From positions 146,915-210,914 of the forward strand of contig NZ_FOKT01000008.1 in NCBI RefSeq assembly GCF_900112305.1: a DNA stretch of 64,000 bases. Direction: 5' to 3'. This stretch comes from Microbulbifer thermotolerans. Lineage in GTDB: Bacteria > Pseudomonadota > Gammaproteobacteria > Pseudomonadales > Cellvibrionaceae. Every line of letters starts with the position of its first letter. Position 1 is the stretch's first letter. The translations under genes and the position numbers were made by a program. A model generated the notes under the pieces. It worked only from the letters and a program-made list of their open reading frames with translations. It did not search any database and was not told the DNA's origin. Below are positions 57,503-64,000 of this stretch, in pieces.

Positions 57503-58789
57503 TGGACACCCACAAAACAAAAAGCTTTCAACGCTAGCTATATTGCAACATTCTCTACCTCATAGAAAATACTGTTTATCCATACATATGAATGGATAGC
57601 CAAAATGGGACTCCCGCGCAAATCCCCGATCTCTCTTGAAGCCACGCCCCACTATCATTGCGTCTCCCGCTGCGTGCGTCGCGCATTCCTGTGCGGCCGG
57701 GATGAGTGCACCGGGCACTGCTTCGAACACCGAAGGCAGTGGATCGAAGATCGGCTGTTGGAGCTGGCTGAGGTATTTGCGCTGAATATCTGTGCCTATG
57801 CAGTCATGAGCAACCACTACCACGTGGTATTTCATATCAATGCCGCACAGGCTGAAGCCTGGACGCTCCGTGAGGTGGTGGACCGCTGGCATCAACTCTG
57901 TAAAGGCTCTCCGCTCTCCCAACGTTATGCCCATAACGAAACCTTGAACGCTGCGGAACTGGCCCGGCTGGAGGAGGTAGTCAAAGAATGGCGGGCACGG
58001 CTGATGGATATCAGCTGGATTATGAGGATGCTCAATGAATCTATTGCCCGACAAGCCAATCAAGAGGATGGTTGCACCGGTCGTTTCTGGGAAGGCCGAT
58101 TTAAGTCTCAGGCCTTGCTCGACGAGCGAGCTCTGGCGGCCTGTATGGCCTATGTGGATCTGAACCCTATCCGGGCCAAAATGGCTGATACGCCCGAAAC
58201 CTCAGACCACACTTCCATACAACGGCGTATATCAGAAGCTCAGGATGGCAAACAGCCACAGCGGCTCTTTCCCTTCGCTGGCAATCCGCGAGAGTCCATG
58301 CCAGTGGGGTTTCAGTTACAGGACTATCTGGAGCTGGTGGACTGGAGCGGCCGCTGCCTTCGTGAAGACAAGCGAGGCGCGATCGACGAGCAACTGCCGC
58401 CGATTCTCGACCGGCTGCAGATCGACCCACGACACTGGCTCTACCTAAACCGAAACTTTGAAAGCCACTTCAAGTGCTTGGTTGGCGCCGCACACTCGGT
58501 GCGCAATGCCTGCCAGCAGCTCGGCAAACGCTGGGCGCAGGGTATTCGCGACTGTGAGCGCTATCTATCTCCGCCGATCATCTCCTAAAGTTTTACCTTT
58601 CCTTGAAAAATAACATCGCAGGCTTATGCGAAGGAATGCTGCGCCACAACAAAACTGTTTGGCGCAATTCCACACAGGACACTGGATCTATTTACTCATA
58701 CAGCATGCTTTGGAAACAGCAGACTGAATAGGCAGTAGCCTTCCCATCAAATTTTCAATTGATGGGAATTTTCAATTGATGGGTGTCCA
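57503..58789 (+). mobile_element. Y1/HUH element, copy 5 (best preserved)
   Basis: TGGACACCCA (57503-57512) to TGGGTGTCCA (58780-58789), 1287 bp, preceded by CGAATCA. A hairpin TATCCAT/ATGGATA (57577-57583 with 57592-57598) lies just ahead of the transposase. A 17-base tandem duplication (TTTTCAATTGATGGGAA) precedes the right end. It lies in the left part of a truncated attC-like site next to the protease gene. Confidence 0.85.
57605..58588 (+). CDS. Y1 (IS200/RAYT-like) transposase, apparently intact (copy 5)
   Basis: 327 aa. H71-Y-H73 (SNHYHVVFHI) is the HUH metal site, and Tyr183 in CMAYVDLNPIRAKM is the likely nucleophile. A C-terminal domain of about 110 residues (FQLQDYLELVDWSGRCLRED and VGAAHSVRNACQQLGKRW) is typical of this subgroup and absent from the smallest IS200 enzymes. 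Two residues (LP) before FQLQ are missing relative to other copies. No stops or frameshifts. This is the best candidate source of activity for the array. Confidence 0.85.
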   Translation: MGLPRKSPISLEATPHYHCVSRCVRRAFLCGRDECTGHCFEHRRQWIEDRLLELAEVFALNICAYAVMSNHYHVVFHINAAQAEAWTLREVVDRWHQLCKGSPLSQRYAHNETLNAAELARLEEVVKEWRARLMDISWIMRMLNESIARQANQEDGCTGRFWEGRFKSQALLDERALAACMAYVDLNPIRAKMADTPETSDHTSIQRRISEAQDGKQPQRLFPFAGNPRESMPVGFQLQDYLELVDWSGRCLREDKRGAIDEQLPPILDRLQIDPRHWLYLNRNFESHFKCLVGAAHSVRNACQQLGKRWAQGIRDCERYLSPPIIS

Positions 58790-58853
58790 TTTTTGTTATC
58801 GGGCTCCAGAATTTTGAACACCCTCGCGCTTGAACCACAGTCGCTTGTTATGT
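58790..58853 (-). other. Truncated attC-like site after the protease gene
   Basis: On the minus strand the protease stop TAA lies in ACATAAC (58847-58853), the same 7-mer as the outer box of the complete attC-like site at 59734. About 45 bases then run to the right end of element copy 5. The matching inner and outer boxes are missing, as if the insertion had replaced them. Confidence 0.4.
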
Positions 58854-59696
58854 TTCGGAAGCCTCTACCTCGGATTGGCTATTTGAAACAAGTTTAAATT
58901 GCATGGGTTTTTCGCTGTCAAACCTTTCTATTAGCTCAATTATTTTTGGCCTAGAAACACCAATAATCGAGTTATCTTTTTTGTATTCGATACCTATACC
59001 TGCAAACCGAAAGCTGTCATCAAGGCTATCTTTTAATGTACGGTTATTTGAAAAAAAATACATAGCACCACCACTCATTCCTTGAGGATGCGGCCCCATG
59101 CTCACATCACCTTGGTATCTCAAATTTACACCCTTTCTATTATAAATCCCAGAAATCTGAATTTTGTTATTTGTTACTATTTTCGAAATTATCGTGAAGT
59201 ACTTAGCATTTTTAAAGTAACTTCCACCCTCATCAATATATACAAATTTATTTTTCAAAGATTCTTTAGAACTGCTTTTATGTACTTTTTTTAATTTAGA
59301 CTTACTTGCTGGAAACCCAATCCAAGCAAAGCGTTTTTTATCAAATCCATTCATGCTGTTTATATCAAGATTAAAGTAGTTCTTATTTTCTAATACTTTA
59401 TTAAAGCAATCAACTATAACTATATCCTCTTCTTCGAATGCTTGATGGCCTATTGCAAAGCTCATAATCTGATGAAAATCTCCATCGCTACCGAAAGTGT
59501 AGACATTCTCAAATTCAACCCCACTGTCTAATGCGTGTGCAGCAAAGATTATAAAATGATGGCCTTTATATCTGACAAGTGTCGCTGTGGATGAATATTC
59601 GTAATTTTCTAATTCATCCTTGATATACAAAGGGATCACAAATCTTTGCGACTGTCGACCATAATCATCTGATTGATATGTAAATTTACTGCTCAT
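58848..59696 (-). CDS. Trypsin-like serine protease (orphan cassette-like gene)
   Basis: 282 aa. A chymotrypsin-fold triad is visible in order: His54 (IIFAAHALDSG), Asp91 (EEEDIVIVD) and Ser208 (PHPQGMSGGAMYFF), the last in the standard GxSGG oxyanion setting. No signal peptide, so probably cytoplasmic; sequence between motifs is not close to DegP. AT-rich (Lys, Asn, Ile, Phe in excess). It starts about 40 bases after one attC-like site and stops within another, which is the structure of a promoterless integron cassette gene. Confidence 0.7.
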   Translation of the reverse strand: MSSKFTYQSDDYGRQSQRFVIPLYIKDELENYEYSSTATLVRYKGHHFIIFAAHALDSGVEFENVYTFGSDGDFHQIMSFAIGHQAFEEEDIVIVDCFNKVLENKNYFNLDINSMNGFDKKRFAWIGFPASKSKLKKVHKSSSKESLKNKFVYIDEGGSYFKNAKYFTIISKIVTNNKIQISGIYNRKGVNLRYQGDVSMGPHPQGMSGGAMYFFSNNRTLKDSLDDSFRFAGIGIEYKKDNSIIGVSRPKIIELIERFDSEKPMQFKLVSNSQSEVEASET

Positions 59697-59733
59697 ATAG
59701 AATCTCTTACCCTTGTCGCTGCTAGCAGAGAAA

Positions 59734-59849
59734 ACATAACGCCGTTATAACCTGCATTTTGGTGGAGTGTAGTGCTGTGCAATAATGAGCGTAACGAATG
59801 CACAGAACGAAGCGTAGCCCAAAATGTCAGGTTAATAATTTTGTTATGC
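59734..59849 (-). repeat. attC-like recombination site
   Basis: Outer boxes ACATAAC (59734-59740) and GTTATGC (59843-59849) pair as attC R'' and R'. Inner boxes AACCTGCATTTTGG (59749-59762) and CCAAAATGTCAGGTT (59819-59833) pair with one extra, unpaired base, the extrahelical base that fixes attC strand choice. The spacers are 8-9 bases. The central loop contains another 7-bp stem (59775-59781 with 59799-59805). Length 116 bp is within the known range. The core trinucleotides fit loosely (GTTATG rather than GTTRRR). Confidence 0.6.
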
Positions 59850-59977
59850 CTTGGGATTCATTCTTTGCTTGTTCATAGGCCTCCCTTCTAATATCAGGCA
59901 CAGGACTCTTAAAAGTATCCAATTTATAGTGCTTTGTAAGCCAAACGATCCAATTATGTCTTAAATTCGCCGAATCA
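59827..59977 (-). pseudogene. 3' fragment of a gene ending in the attC-like site
   Basis: Open frame on the minus strand from the element edge: NLRHNWIVWLTKHYKLDTFK, then SPVPDIRREAYEQAKNES and QGITKLLT, stop TGA at 59827-59829 inside the attC inner box. No start; the 5' part was cut by element copy 6. A gene end inside attC is usual for cassettes. Confidence 0.5.
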
Positions 59978-61253
59978 TGGACACCCACAAAACAAAAAGC
60001 TTTCAACGCCAGCTATATTGCAACATTCTCTACCTCATAGAAAATACTGTTCATCCATACATATGAATGGATAGTCAAAATGGGACTCCCGCGCAAATCC
60101 CTGATCTCTCTCGAAGCTACCCCTTACTACCATTGCGTCTCCCGCTGTGTGCGTCGCGCATTCCTGTGCGGCCGGGATGAGCGCACCGGGCGCTGTTTTG
60201 AGTACCGGAAGCAATGCATCGAAGATCGGTTATTGGAGCTGGCTGGGGTATTTGCATTGGATATCTTTGCTTATGCAGTCATGAGCAACCACTACCATGT
60301 GGTACTGCATATCAATGCCGCACAGGCTGAAGCCTGGACGCTCCGTGAGGTAGTAGACCGCTGGCATCAACTCTGTAAAGGTTCACCTTTTTCCCAACGT
60401 TTTGCCCGCAACGAAGCCTTGAACGCTGCGGAACTGGCCCGGCTGGAGGAAGTAGCTGCAGAATGGCGCGAACGGCTGATGGATATCAGTTGGTTTATGC
60501 GGATGCTCAATGAATCCATTGCCAAGCAAGCCAATCAGGAAGATGGCTGCACTGGTCGTTTCTGGGTGGGCCGATTCAAGTCTCAGGCTTTGCTCGACGA
60601 GCGGGCCCTGGCTGTCTGTATGGCCTATGTAGATCTGAACCCGATCCGGGCCAAAATGGCTGATACGCCCGAAACCTCAGACCACACTTCCATACAACGG
60701 CGCATATGGGCAGCTCAGGATGGCAAGCAGCCACAACAGCTCTTTCCCTTGGTTGGTAATCCGCGAGAACCCATGCCTGTAGGACTGCCGTTTCAGTTGC
60801 AGGACTATCTGGAGCTGGTGGACTGGAGTGGCCGTTGCCTTCGTGAAGACAAGCGCGGCGCGATCGACAAACAACTGCCGCCGATTCTCGAGCGACTGCA
60901 GATCGACCCACGGCACTGAATCTACTTGAACCGAAACTTTGAAAGCCGCTTCAAGTGCTTGTTTGGCGCCGCACACTCGGTGCGCAATGCCTGTCAGCAG
61001 CTCGGCAAACGCTGGTCTCACGGTATCCGCGACTGCGAGCGCTACCTATCCCCGCCGATCACTTCCTAAAATTTTTCCTGTCACGGAAAAACGCCATCGC
61101 GGGCTTCTGCGAAGGACTGCTACTCCACAACAAAACTGTTTGGCGCAATTCCTCACAGGACGTTGGGTCTACTTGTCCGTATAGCAAGCTCTGGCAATAG
61201 TGGGCTGAATATGCAGCAGCTTTCCCACCAATTTTTCAATTAGTGGGTGTCCA
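59978..61253 (+). mobile_element. Y1/HUH element, copy 6
   Basis: TGGACACCCA (59978-59987) to TGGGTGTCCA (61244-61253), 1276 bp, preceded by CGAATCA. The right-end hairpin CCCAC-C-AATT-TTTC-AATT-A-GTGGG is at 61224-61247. It is followed by two further right-end fragments. Confidence 0.8.
60080..61069 (+). pseudogene. Y1 transposase with premature stop (copy 6)
   Basis: 330-codon frame, HUH (SNHYHVVLHI) and CMAYVDLNPIRAKM present. At 60917-60919 TGA replaces the Trp codon TGG of the conserved RHWLYL stretch, leaving 279 aa; the remaining 50 codons stay in frame. Only the extreme C-terminus is lost, so the catalytic part may still be functional. Confidence 0.75.
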
Positions 61254-61272
61254 ATTTTGTTCACCGTTCCCT

Positions 61273-61486
61273 ACTACCTATCCCCACCGATCACTTCCTA
61301 AAGTTTTGCCTTTCTTTTGAAAAATTCCATCGCGGGTTTCTGCGAAGGACTGCTTCGCCACAACAAAGCTGTTTGACGCAATTCCATACAGGGCTCCGGG
61401 TCTACTTATCCGTATAGCAAGCTCTGGCAATAGTGAACTAAGAATGGAGCAGATTTCCCACCAATTTTTCAATTAGTGGGTGTCCA
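61273..61486 (+). mobile_element. Solo right-end fragment of the Y1 element
   Basis: Homologous to the last about 215 bases of the element (from CCTATCCCCACCGATCACTTCC through to TGGGTGTCCA at 61477-61486), with the transposase tail but no left part. It follows the right end of copy 6 by 20 bases. Confidence 0.75.
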
Positions 61487-61494
61487 TTTTTTAA

Positions 61495-61526
61495 TGGTGA
61501 GACTATTTGGCTGTGAGACTATTTGG
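61495..61526. repeat. 16-bp tandem duplication
   Basis: GTGAGACTATTTGGCT occurs twice in direct succession between two solo element ends. Confidence 0.6.
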
Positions 61527-61544
61527 CTGACACAAAATTTTGAA

Positions 61545-61624
61545 CACCCTCCAGCAAACTCTGGCGACAGCGGACTGAATATAAAGAAGCCTCCCAGCCA
61601 TTTTTTTCAATTTATGGGTGTCAT
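61545..61624 (+). mobile_element. Second solo right-end fragment of the Y1 element
   Basis: About 80 bases matching the last part of the element (CAAACTCTGGCGACAGCGGACTGAATAT and the C-rich hairpin region), ending in a degraded TGGGTGTCAT (61615-61624). It is more diverged than the preceding fragment, so it is probably older. Confidence 0.6.
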
Positions 61625-61681
61625 ATTTTCTCATTCATCCTATTTTTTCGTTGGCCGTCCCTGCATCGTTTGATTATGCGA

Positions 61682-62059
61682 TTACTCACTGTATTTGATC
61701 GCAATACCTCTAATTTTAGGAACAGTGCCACCTGCGGTAGTTTGATAGCCGCCAAGCCAAGGGTTGTATATTACACCCTGTTGTTGCTGGTAGCTGGCAT
61801 CTTGAACAGGCATAACTGCATCAGCGCCTATAGTCATTGCCTTTTGTCTCATGCTTTCAAGTAGCTTTGTCATTGGTGTATTTACGGGTCCTGTTGATTC
61901 AAGCATTGCTATTTTCTTGTATGGACGCTTAGGGGGCTCACCGATTATATCTACGCTGCTCGTTGGCGAATAATAAGCAGATGTTTCCAACATTAAGACT
62001 GAAGTTTGCGCACACCCTGAAAAGAACAAACAGGCCAAAATCAAATAAATATATTTCAT
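61682..62059 (-). CDS. Unrecognised small lipoprotein
   Basis: 125 aa. A lipoprotein signal (YLILACLFFSGC-AQ, Cys about 16), then PYKKIAMLESTGPVNTPMTK and KAMTIGADAVMPVQDAS, ending with a Gly-rich IYNPWLGGYQTTAGGTV. The ALD- and GADA-type motifs recall small lipoproteins of the YbjQ/DUF4156-like kind, but I cannot assign it. It follows the 69-aa gene with 45 bases between, so the two may be one unit. Confidence 0.6.
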   Translation of the reverse strand: MKYIYLILACLFFSGCAQTSVLMLETSAYYSPTSSVDIIGEPPKRPYKKIAMLESTGPVNTPMTKLLESMRQKAMTIGADAVMPVQDASYQQQQGVIYNPWLGGYQTTAGGTVPKIRGIAIKYSE

Positions 62060-62104
62060 TGGAATTTCCCTTCCATCTTTTGAGCAATCAATAGTAGAAG
62101 TCTA

Positions 62105-62314
62105 TTAACGTTTATTTTTTCTACGCCCTCCTGTCTTTGGATCAATTTCAAAAATTTCTCCAGAATTCAACGCTTCATCAAGCCTCTCATTACTTATAAT
62201 TTGCCCATTGGAGCTATCACAAAGGAGGCAGTTCTCACATTGTTCATCAACTACCGGAATAACACGAGAACAGTCAAAGCACTGATAACTACTCATAGTT
62301 TGTACAGCTCGCAT
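62105..62314 (-). CDS. Small Cys-rich zinc-ribbon-like protein
   Basis: 69 aa (or 63 from the second Met). YQCFDCSRVIPVVDEQCENC with LLCDS gives CxxC, then CxxCxxC, a likely zinc-binding fold. No family recognised. Unit with the downstream lipoprotein. A hairpin GCGCATTT/AAATGCGC lies just upstream (62316-62334). Confidence 0.5.
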   Translation of the reverse strand: MRAVQTMSSYQCFDCSRVIPVVDEQCENCLLCDSSNGQIISNERLDEALNSGEIFEIDPKTGGRRKNKR

Positions 62315-62315
62315 A

Positions 62316-62334
62316 GCGCATTTGTAAAATGCGC
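62316..62334 (-). terminator. Hairpin between the immunity gene and the zinc-ribbon gene
   Basis: GCGCATTT (62316-62323) pairs with AAATGCGC (62327-62334) with a three-base loop. It lies 5 bases after the stop of the putative immunity gene; no T-tract, so a weak terminator. Confidence 0.4.
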
Positions 62335-62338
62335 GACA

Positions 62339-62608
62339 TCAGGAGCGTCTTTTTGACAAACTTGTTAGTATTTTTTTATATGGTATTAATGTTACAATAA
62401 CAGTGGACATTATGGCTGCAACAAAAAACACGTATATTAATTCAATGTTAGCGATACTTTCTTGTGTTTCTGCGCCAAAAAAATTAATTATAAATAGCGC
62501 TATATCTTCTGGAGGTTTAGGAAATAATTGAGGATTTCTTAACCAGAACACACCTAAAATTATTGTGATTATGAAAATTGCTATTCCCTTAATATATAGT
62601 GCTTTCAT
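62339..62608 (-). CDS. Two-TM putative immunity protein of the transpeptidase-like effector
   Basis: 89 aa. TM1 is IKGIAIFIITIILGVFWL, then about 30 residues of periplasmic-type loop, then TM2 IYVFFVAAIMSTVIVTLI and a basic tail. Its start ATG overlaps the TGA of the effector gene by four bases (ATGA). Membrane-anchored immunity proteins guard against Tlde1-type effectors in some bacteria; the assignment is by position and topology. Confidence 0.6.
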   Translation of the reverse strand: MKALYIKGIAIFIITIILGVFWLRNPQLFPKPPEDIALFIINFFGAETQESIANIELIYVFFVAAIMSTVIVTLIPYKKILTSLSKRRS

Positions 62609-63063
62609 GATACAACAACCACCCCATACGTTTTAATATTTGTGTTAGGAATTATCGTTTTTTTAGCCTTGAGCAGTTTTTTTCTAAGCTCATCGTACTT
62701 CACTTTGCTTGTTAGAGTTATACATCCTTTGCTGATTCCCAATGGCCCCTCAGGATGTAACCGAAAGTTTCCTCTCTTAACTTCCTCGCAAAAAGTGTAA
62801 TCATCAATTTTTTTGTCATTAGCATAAAGGGCAAACCACTCATCTTTGCCACTTAGATAATCTCGTAGCCATCCAAGCTTTCCACCAGATTCTCGATCAA
62901 CTATGTAATACTCTCCTTTTGGGATAGGCCCTTTATTTGGCAAGCATACAAATTCTGGTTTGTTTTTGTGTGCGCCTAAACCGGAGTAGGCTAAATACTT
63001 AGTCTTACCTGAAACCAAGTAAGTGGTTTCTTTGCCATTCAATTTAAATGTAAAATTTAGCAC
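62605..63063 (-). CDS. DUF2778/Tlde1-like L,D-transpeptidase-fold effector
   Basis: 152 aa, GTG start at 63063 with AGGAG 7 bases upstream. The family marks are YLAYSGLG, NKGPIPKGEYYIVDRESG and the catalytic HPEGPLGISKGCITL with His103 and Cys114. Tlde1-family enzymes cleave or modify peptidoglycan tetrapeptides in the periplasm when delivered by a type VI secretion system. No secretion genes lie in the window, and no signal peptide is seen. The coupled membrane protein downstream fits an immunity role. Confidence 0.72.
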   Translation of the reverse strand: MLNFTFKLNGKETTYLVSGKTKYLAYSGLGAHKNKPEFVCLPNKGPIPKGEYYIVDRESGGKLGWLRDYLSGKDEWFALYANDKKIDDYTFCEEVKRGNFRLHPEGPLGISKGCITLTSKVKYDELRKKLLKAKKTIIPNTNIKTYGVVVVS

Positions 63064-63080
63064 TTTTATCTCCTAAAATA

Positions 63081-63227
63081 CTAACATTGATATCGTAACT
63101 CTGGACCAATTCTCCCACGCCCCATATCCCAAGGCACAATTGGCACCAGAATGCTCTGTCCCCTTATACGCCAAGCCTCAGCCATAATTGGCTCGATGGT
63201 GCCAACTATGAAAAACAATCGTTACGA
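63081..63227 (-). pseudogene. Fragment upstream of the effector
   Basis: A minus-strand frame with no stop from about 63227 reads MAEAWRIRGQSILVPIVPWD, then MGRGRIGPELRYQC, stop at 63081-63083, 17 bases before the effector start. It has no ribosome site and is short, so it is probably the 3' end of a lost gene. The plus strand here also has an IR, TTGGCACCA/TGGTGCCAA (about 63147-63214). Confidence 0.4.
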
Positions 63228-63244
63228 CTCAAAACGCAATTGCA

Positions 63245-64000
63245 TAGACACCCATAGTAAAACACAATTTCATAGGAAATTTCATAGGCACACATAAAAT
63301 ATAAAGCTTTCGGCGCCGGGTATATTGCAACACTTCTTAGCTCATAGAAAATACTATTCATCTATACAGCTGGATGAATAGCCAAATGGGAGGCCCGAGC
63401 AATTCCCAGCTCTCTCTAAGCGACGCCCTACTATCATTGCGTCTCCCGCTGCGTACGCCGTGCATTCCTATGCGGATGGGATGAGCGCTCCGGGCGCTGC
63501 TTCGAACACCGAAGGCAGTGGATCGAAGATCGGCTGTTGGAATTAGCCGAGGTATTTGCGCTGGATATCTGTGCCTATGCAATCATGAGCAACCACTACC
63601 ACGTGGTATTGCATATCAATGCTGCACAGGCTGAAGCCTGGACGCTGCGCGAGGTGGTGGACCGCTGGCATCAACTCTGTAAAGGCTCTCCTCTATCCCA
63701 ACGTTTTGCTCGCAGCGAAGCCTTGAACGGCGCAGAACTGGCCCGGCTGAGGGAGGTGGCCGCAGAATGGAGAGCAAGGCTGATGGATATCAGCTGGTTT
63801 ATGCGGATGCTCAATGAATCTATTGCCCGACAAGCCAATCGGGAGGATGGCTGCACCGGTCGTTTCTGGGAAGGTAGATTCAAGTCTCAGGCATTGCTCG
63901 ACGAGCGGGCCCTGGCGGCCTGTATGGCCTATGTGGATCTGAACCCGATCCGGGCCAAAATGACTGATAGGCCCGAAACCTCGGACCACACTTCCATACA
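63245..64000 (+). mobile_element. Y1/HUH element, copy 7 (partial at window end)
   Basis: Two degraded left ends, TAGACACCCA (63245-63254) and TAGGCACACA (63285-63294), then the usual left region and transposase. The right end lies beyond the window. Confidence 0.7.
63386..64000 (+). pseudogene. Y1 transposase with 5' frameshift, cut by window end (copy 7)
   Basis: From ATG 63386 the first codons (GGA GGC CCG AGC AAT TCC CAG) are out of register with the other copies by a short deletion in the CGCAAATCTCCGATC region, and the frame returns only around CGTACGCCGTGCA. Downstream, the HUH (SNHYHVVLHI) and CMAYVDLNPIRAKM regions are present without stops to the window end. The 3' end is unseen. 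Confidence 0.7.

Noticed and set aside
49677..64000. CRISPR-like array
   Set aside because: The repeat spacing is over a kilobase, the repeats are whole elements with a coding gene, and no short-repeat/short-spacer pattern or cas gene is present.

Overview
The window reads as a chromosomal segment of a GC-rich marine-type gammaproteobacterium. The gene set (6-phosphogluconate dehydrogenase, RdgC, RNase II, PepD, a SpuC/PuuA-like polyamine pair, a fused indolepyruvate ferredoxin oxidoreductase, an OprO/OprP-type porin, a PagL-like lipid A deacylase) fits a Cellvibrionales-like organism such as Microbulbifer. That placement is inferred from gene content and has not been checked by phylogeny.

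Positions 1-42.8 kb are mostly ordinary chromosome. They hold a sigma-70 family factor, two GT4 glycosyltransferases, a TraB/GumN protein, a porin, a 1187-aa indolepyruvate oxidoreductase divergent from an Lrp-type regulator with a perfect 20-bp palindrome between them, and a glycoconjugate cluster at 12.2-17 kb (acyltransferase, two methyltransferases, an alpha/alpha-toroid protein, a GT4 enzyme). A polyamine catabolism pair, a gloA/patatin/GntR/DUF6122 cluster, several peptidases, leucine dehydrogenase, RNase II, pepD, rdgC and gnd follow. A small palindromic repeat family (about 220 bp, imperfect terminal inverted repeats, flanked by TA) has two well-preserved copies (21.5 and 37.1 kb) and several relics.

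At 42.8-47.8 kb lies one 1671-aa protein in which a C39-like cysteine peptidase domain with a visible Cys/His/Asp triad is embedded in a very long TPR-rich solenoid.

Positions 49.7-64.0 kb are the unusual part. Seven copies of a roughly 1.27-kb element, each carrying a Y1/HUH (IS200/RAYT-like) transposase gene, lie in the same orientation. Most of the transposase genes are visibly decayed: in-frame stops, a 2-bp deletion, a C-terminal frameshift, a 220-bp internal deletion. One, at 57605-58588, looks intact. Between copies, on the opposite strand, sit short AT-rich orphan genes. They include an ADP-ribosyltransferase-like toxin domain with two paralogous putative immunity genes, a DUF2778/Tlde1-like L,D-transpeptidase effector overlapping a two-TM putative immunity gene, a trypsin-like protease, small membrane proteins and lipoproteins, and truncated gene ends. 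One 116-bp sequence (59734-59849) has the paired-box architecture of an integron attC site and directly precedes the protease gene; a second, truncated one directly follows it. The simplest reading is an accessory toxin/immunity (possibly integron-cassette) array repeatedly invaded and cut up by one Y1 element that always enters in the same direction.
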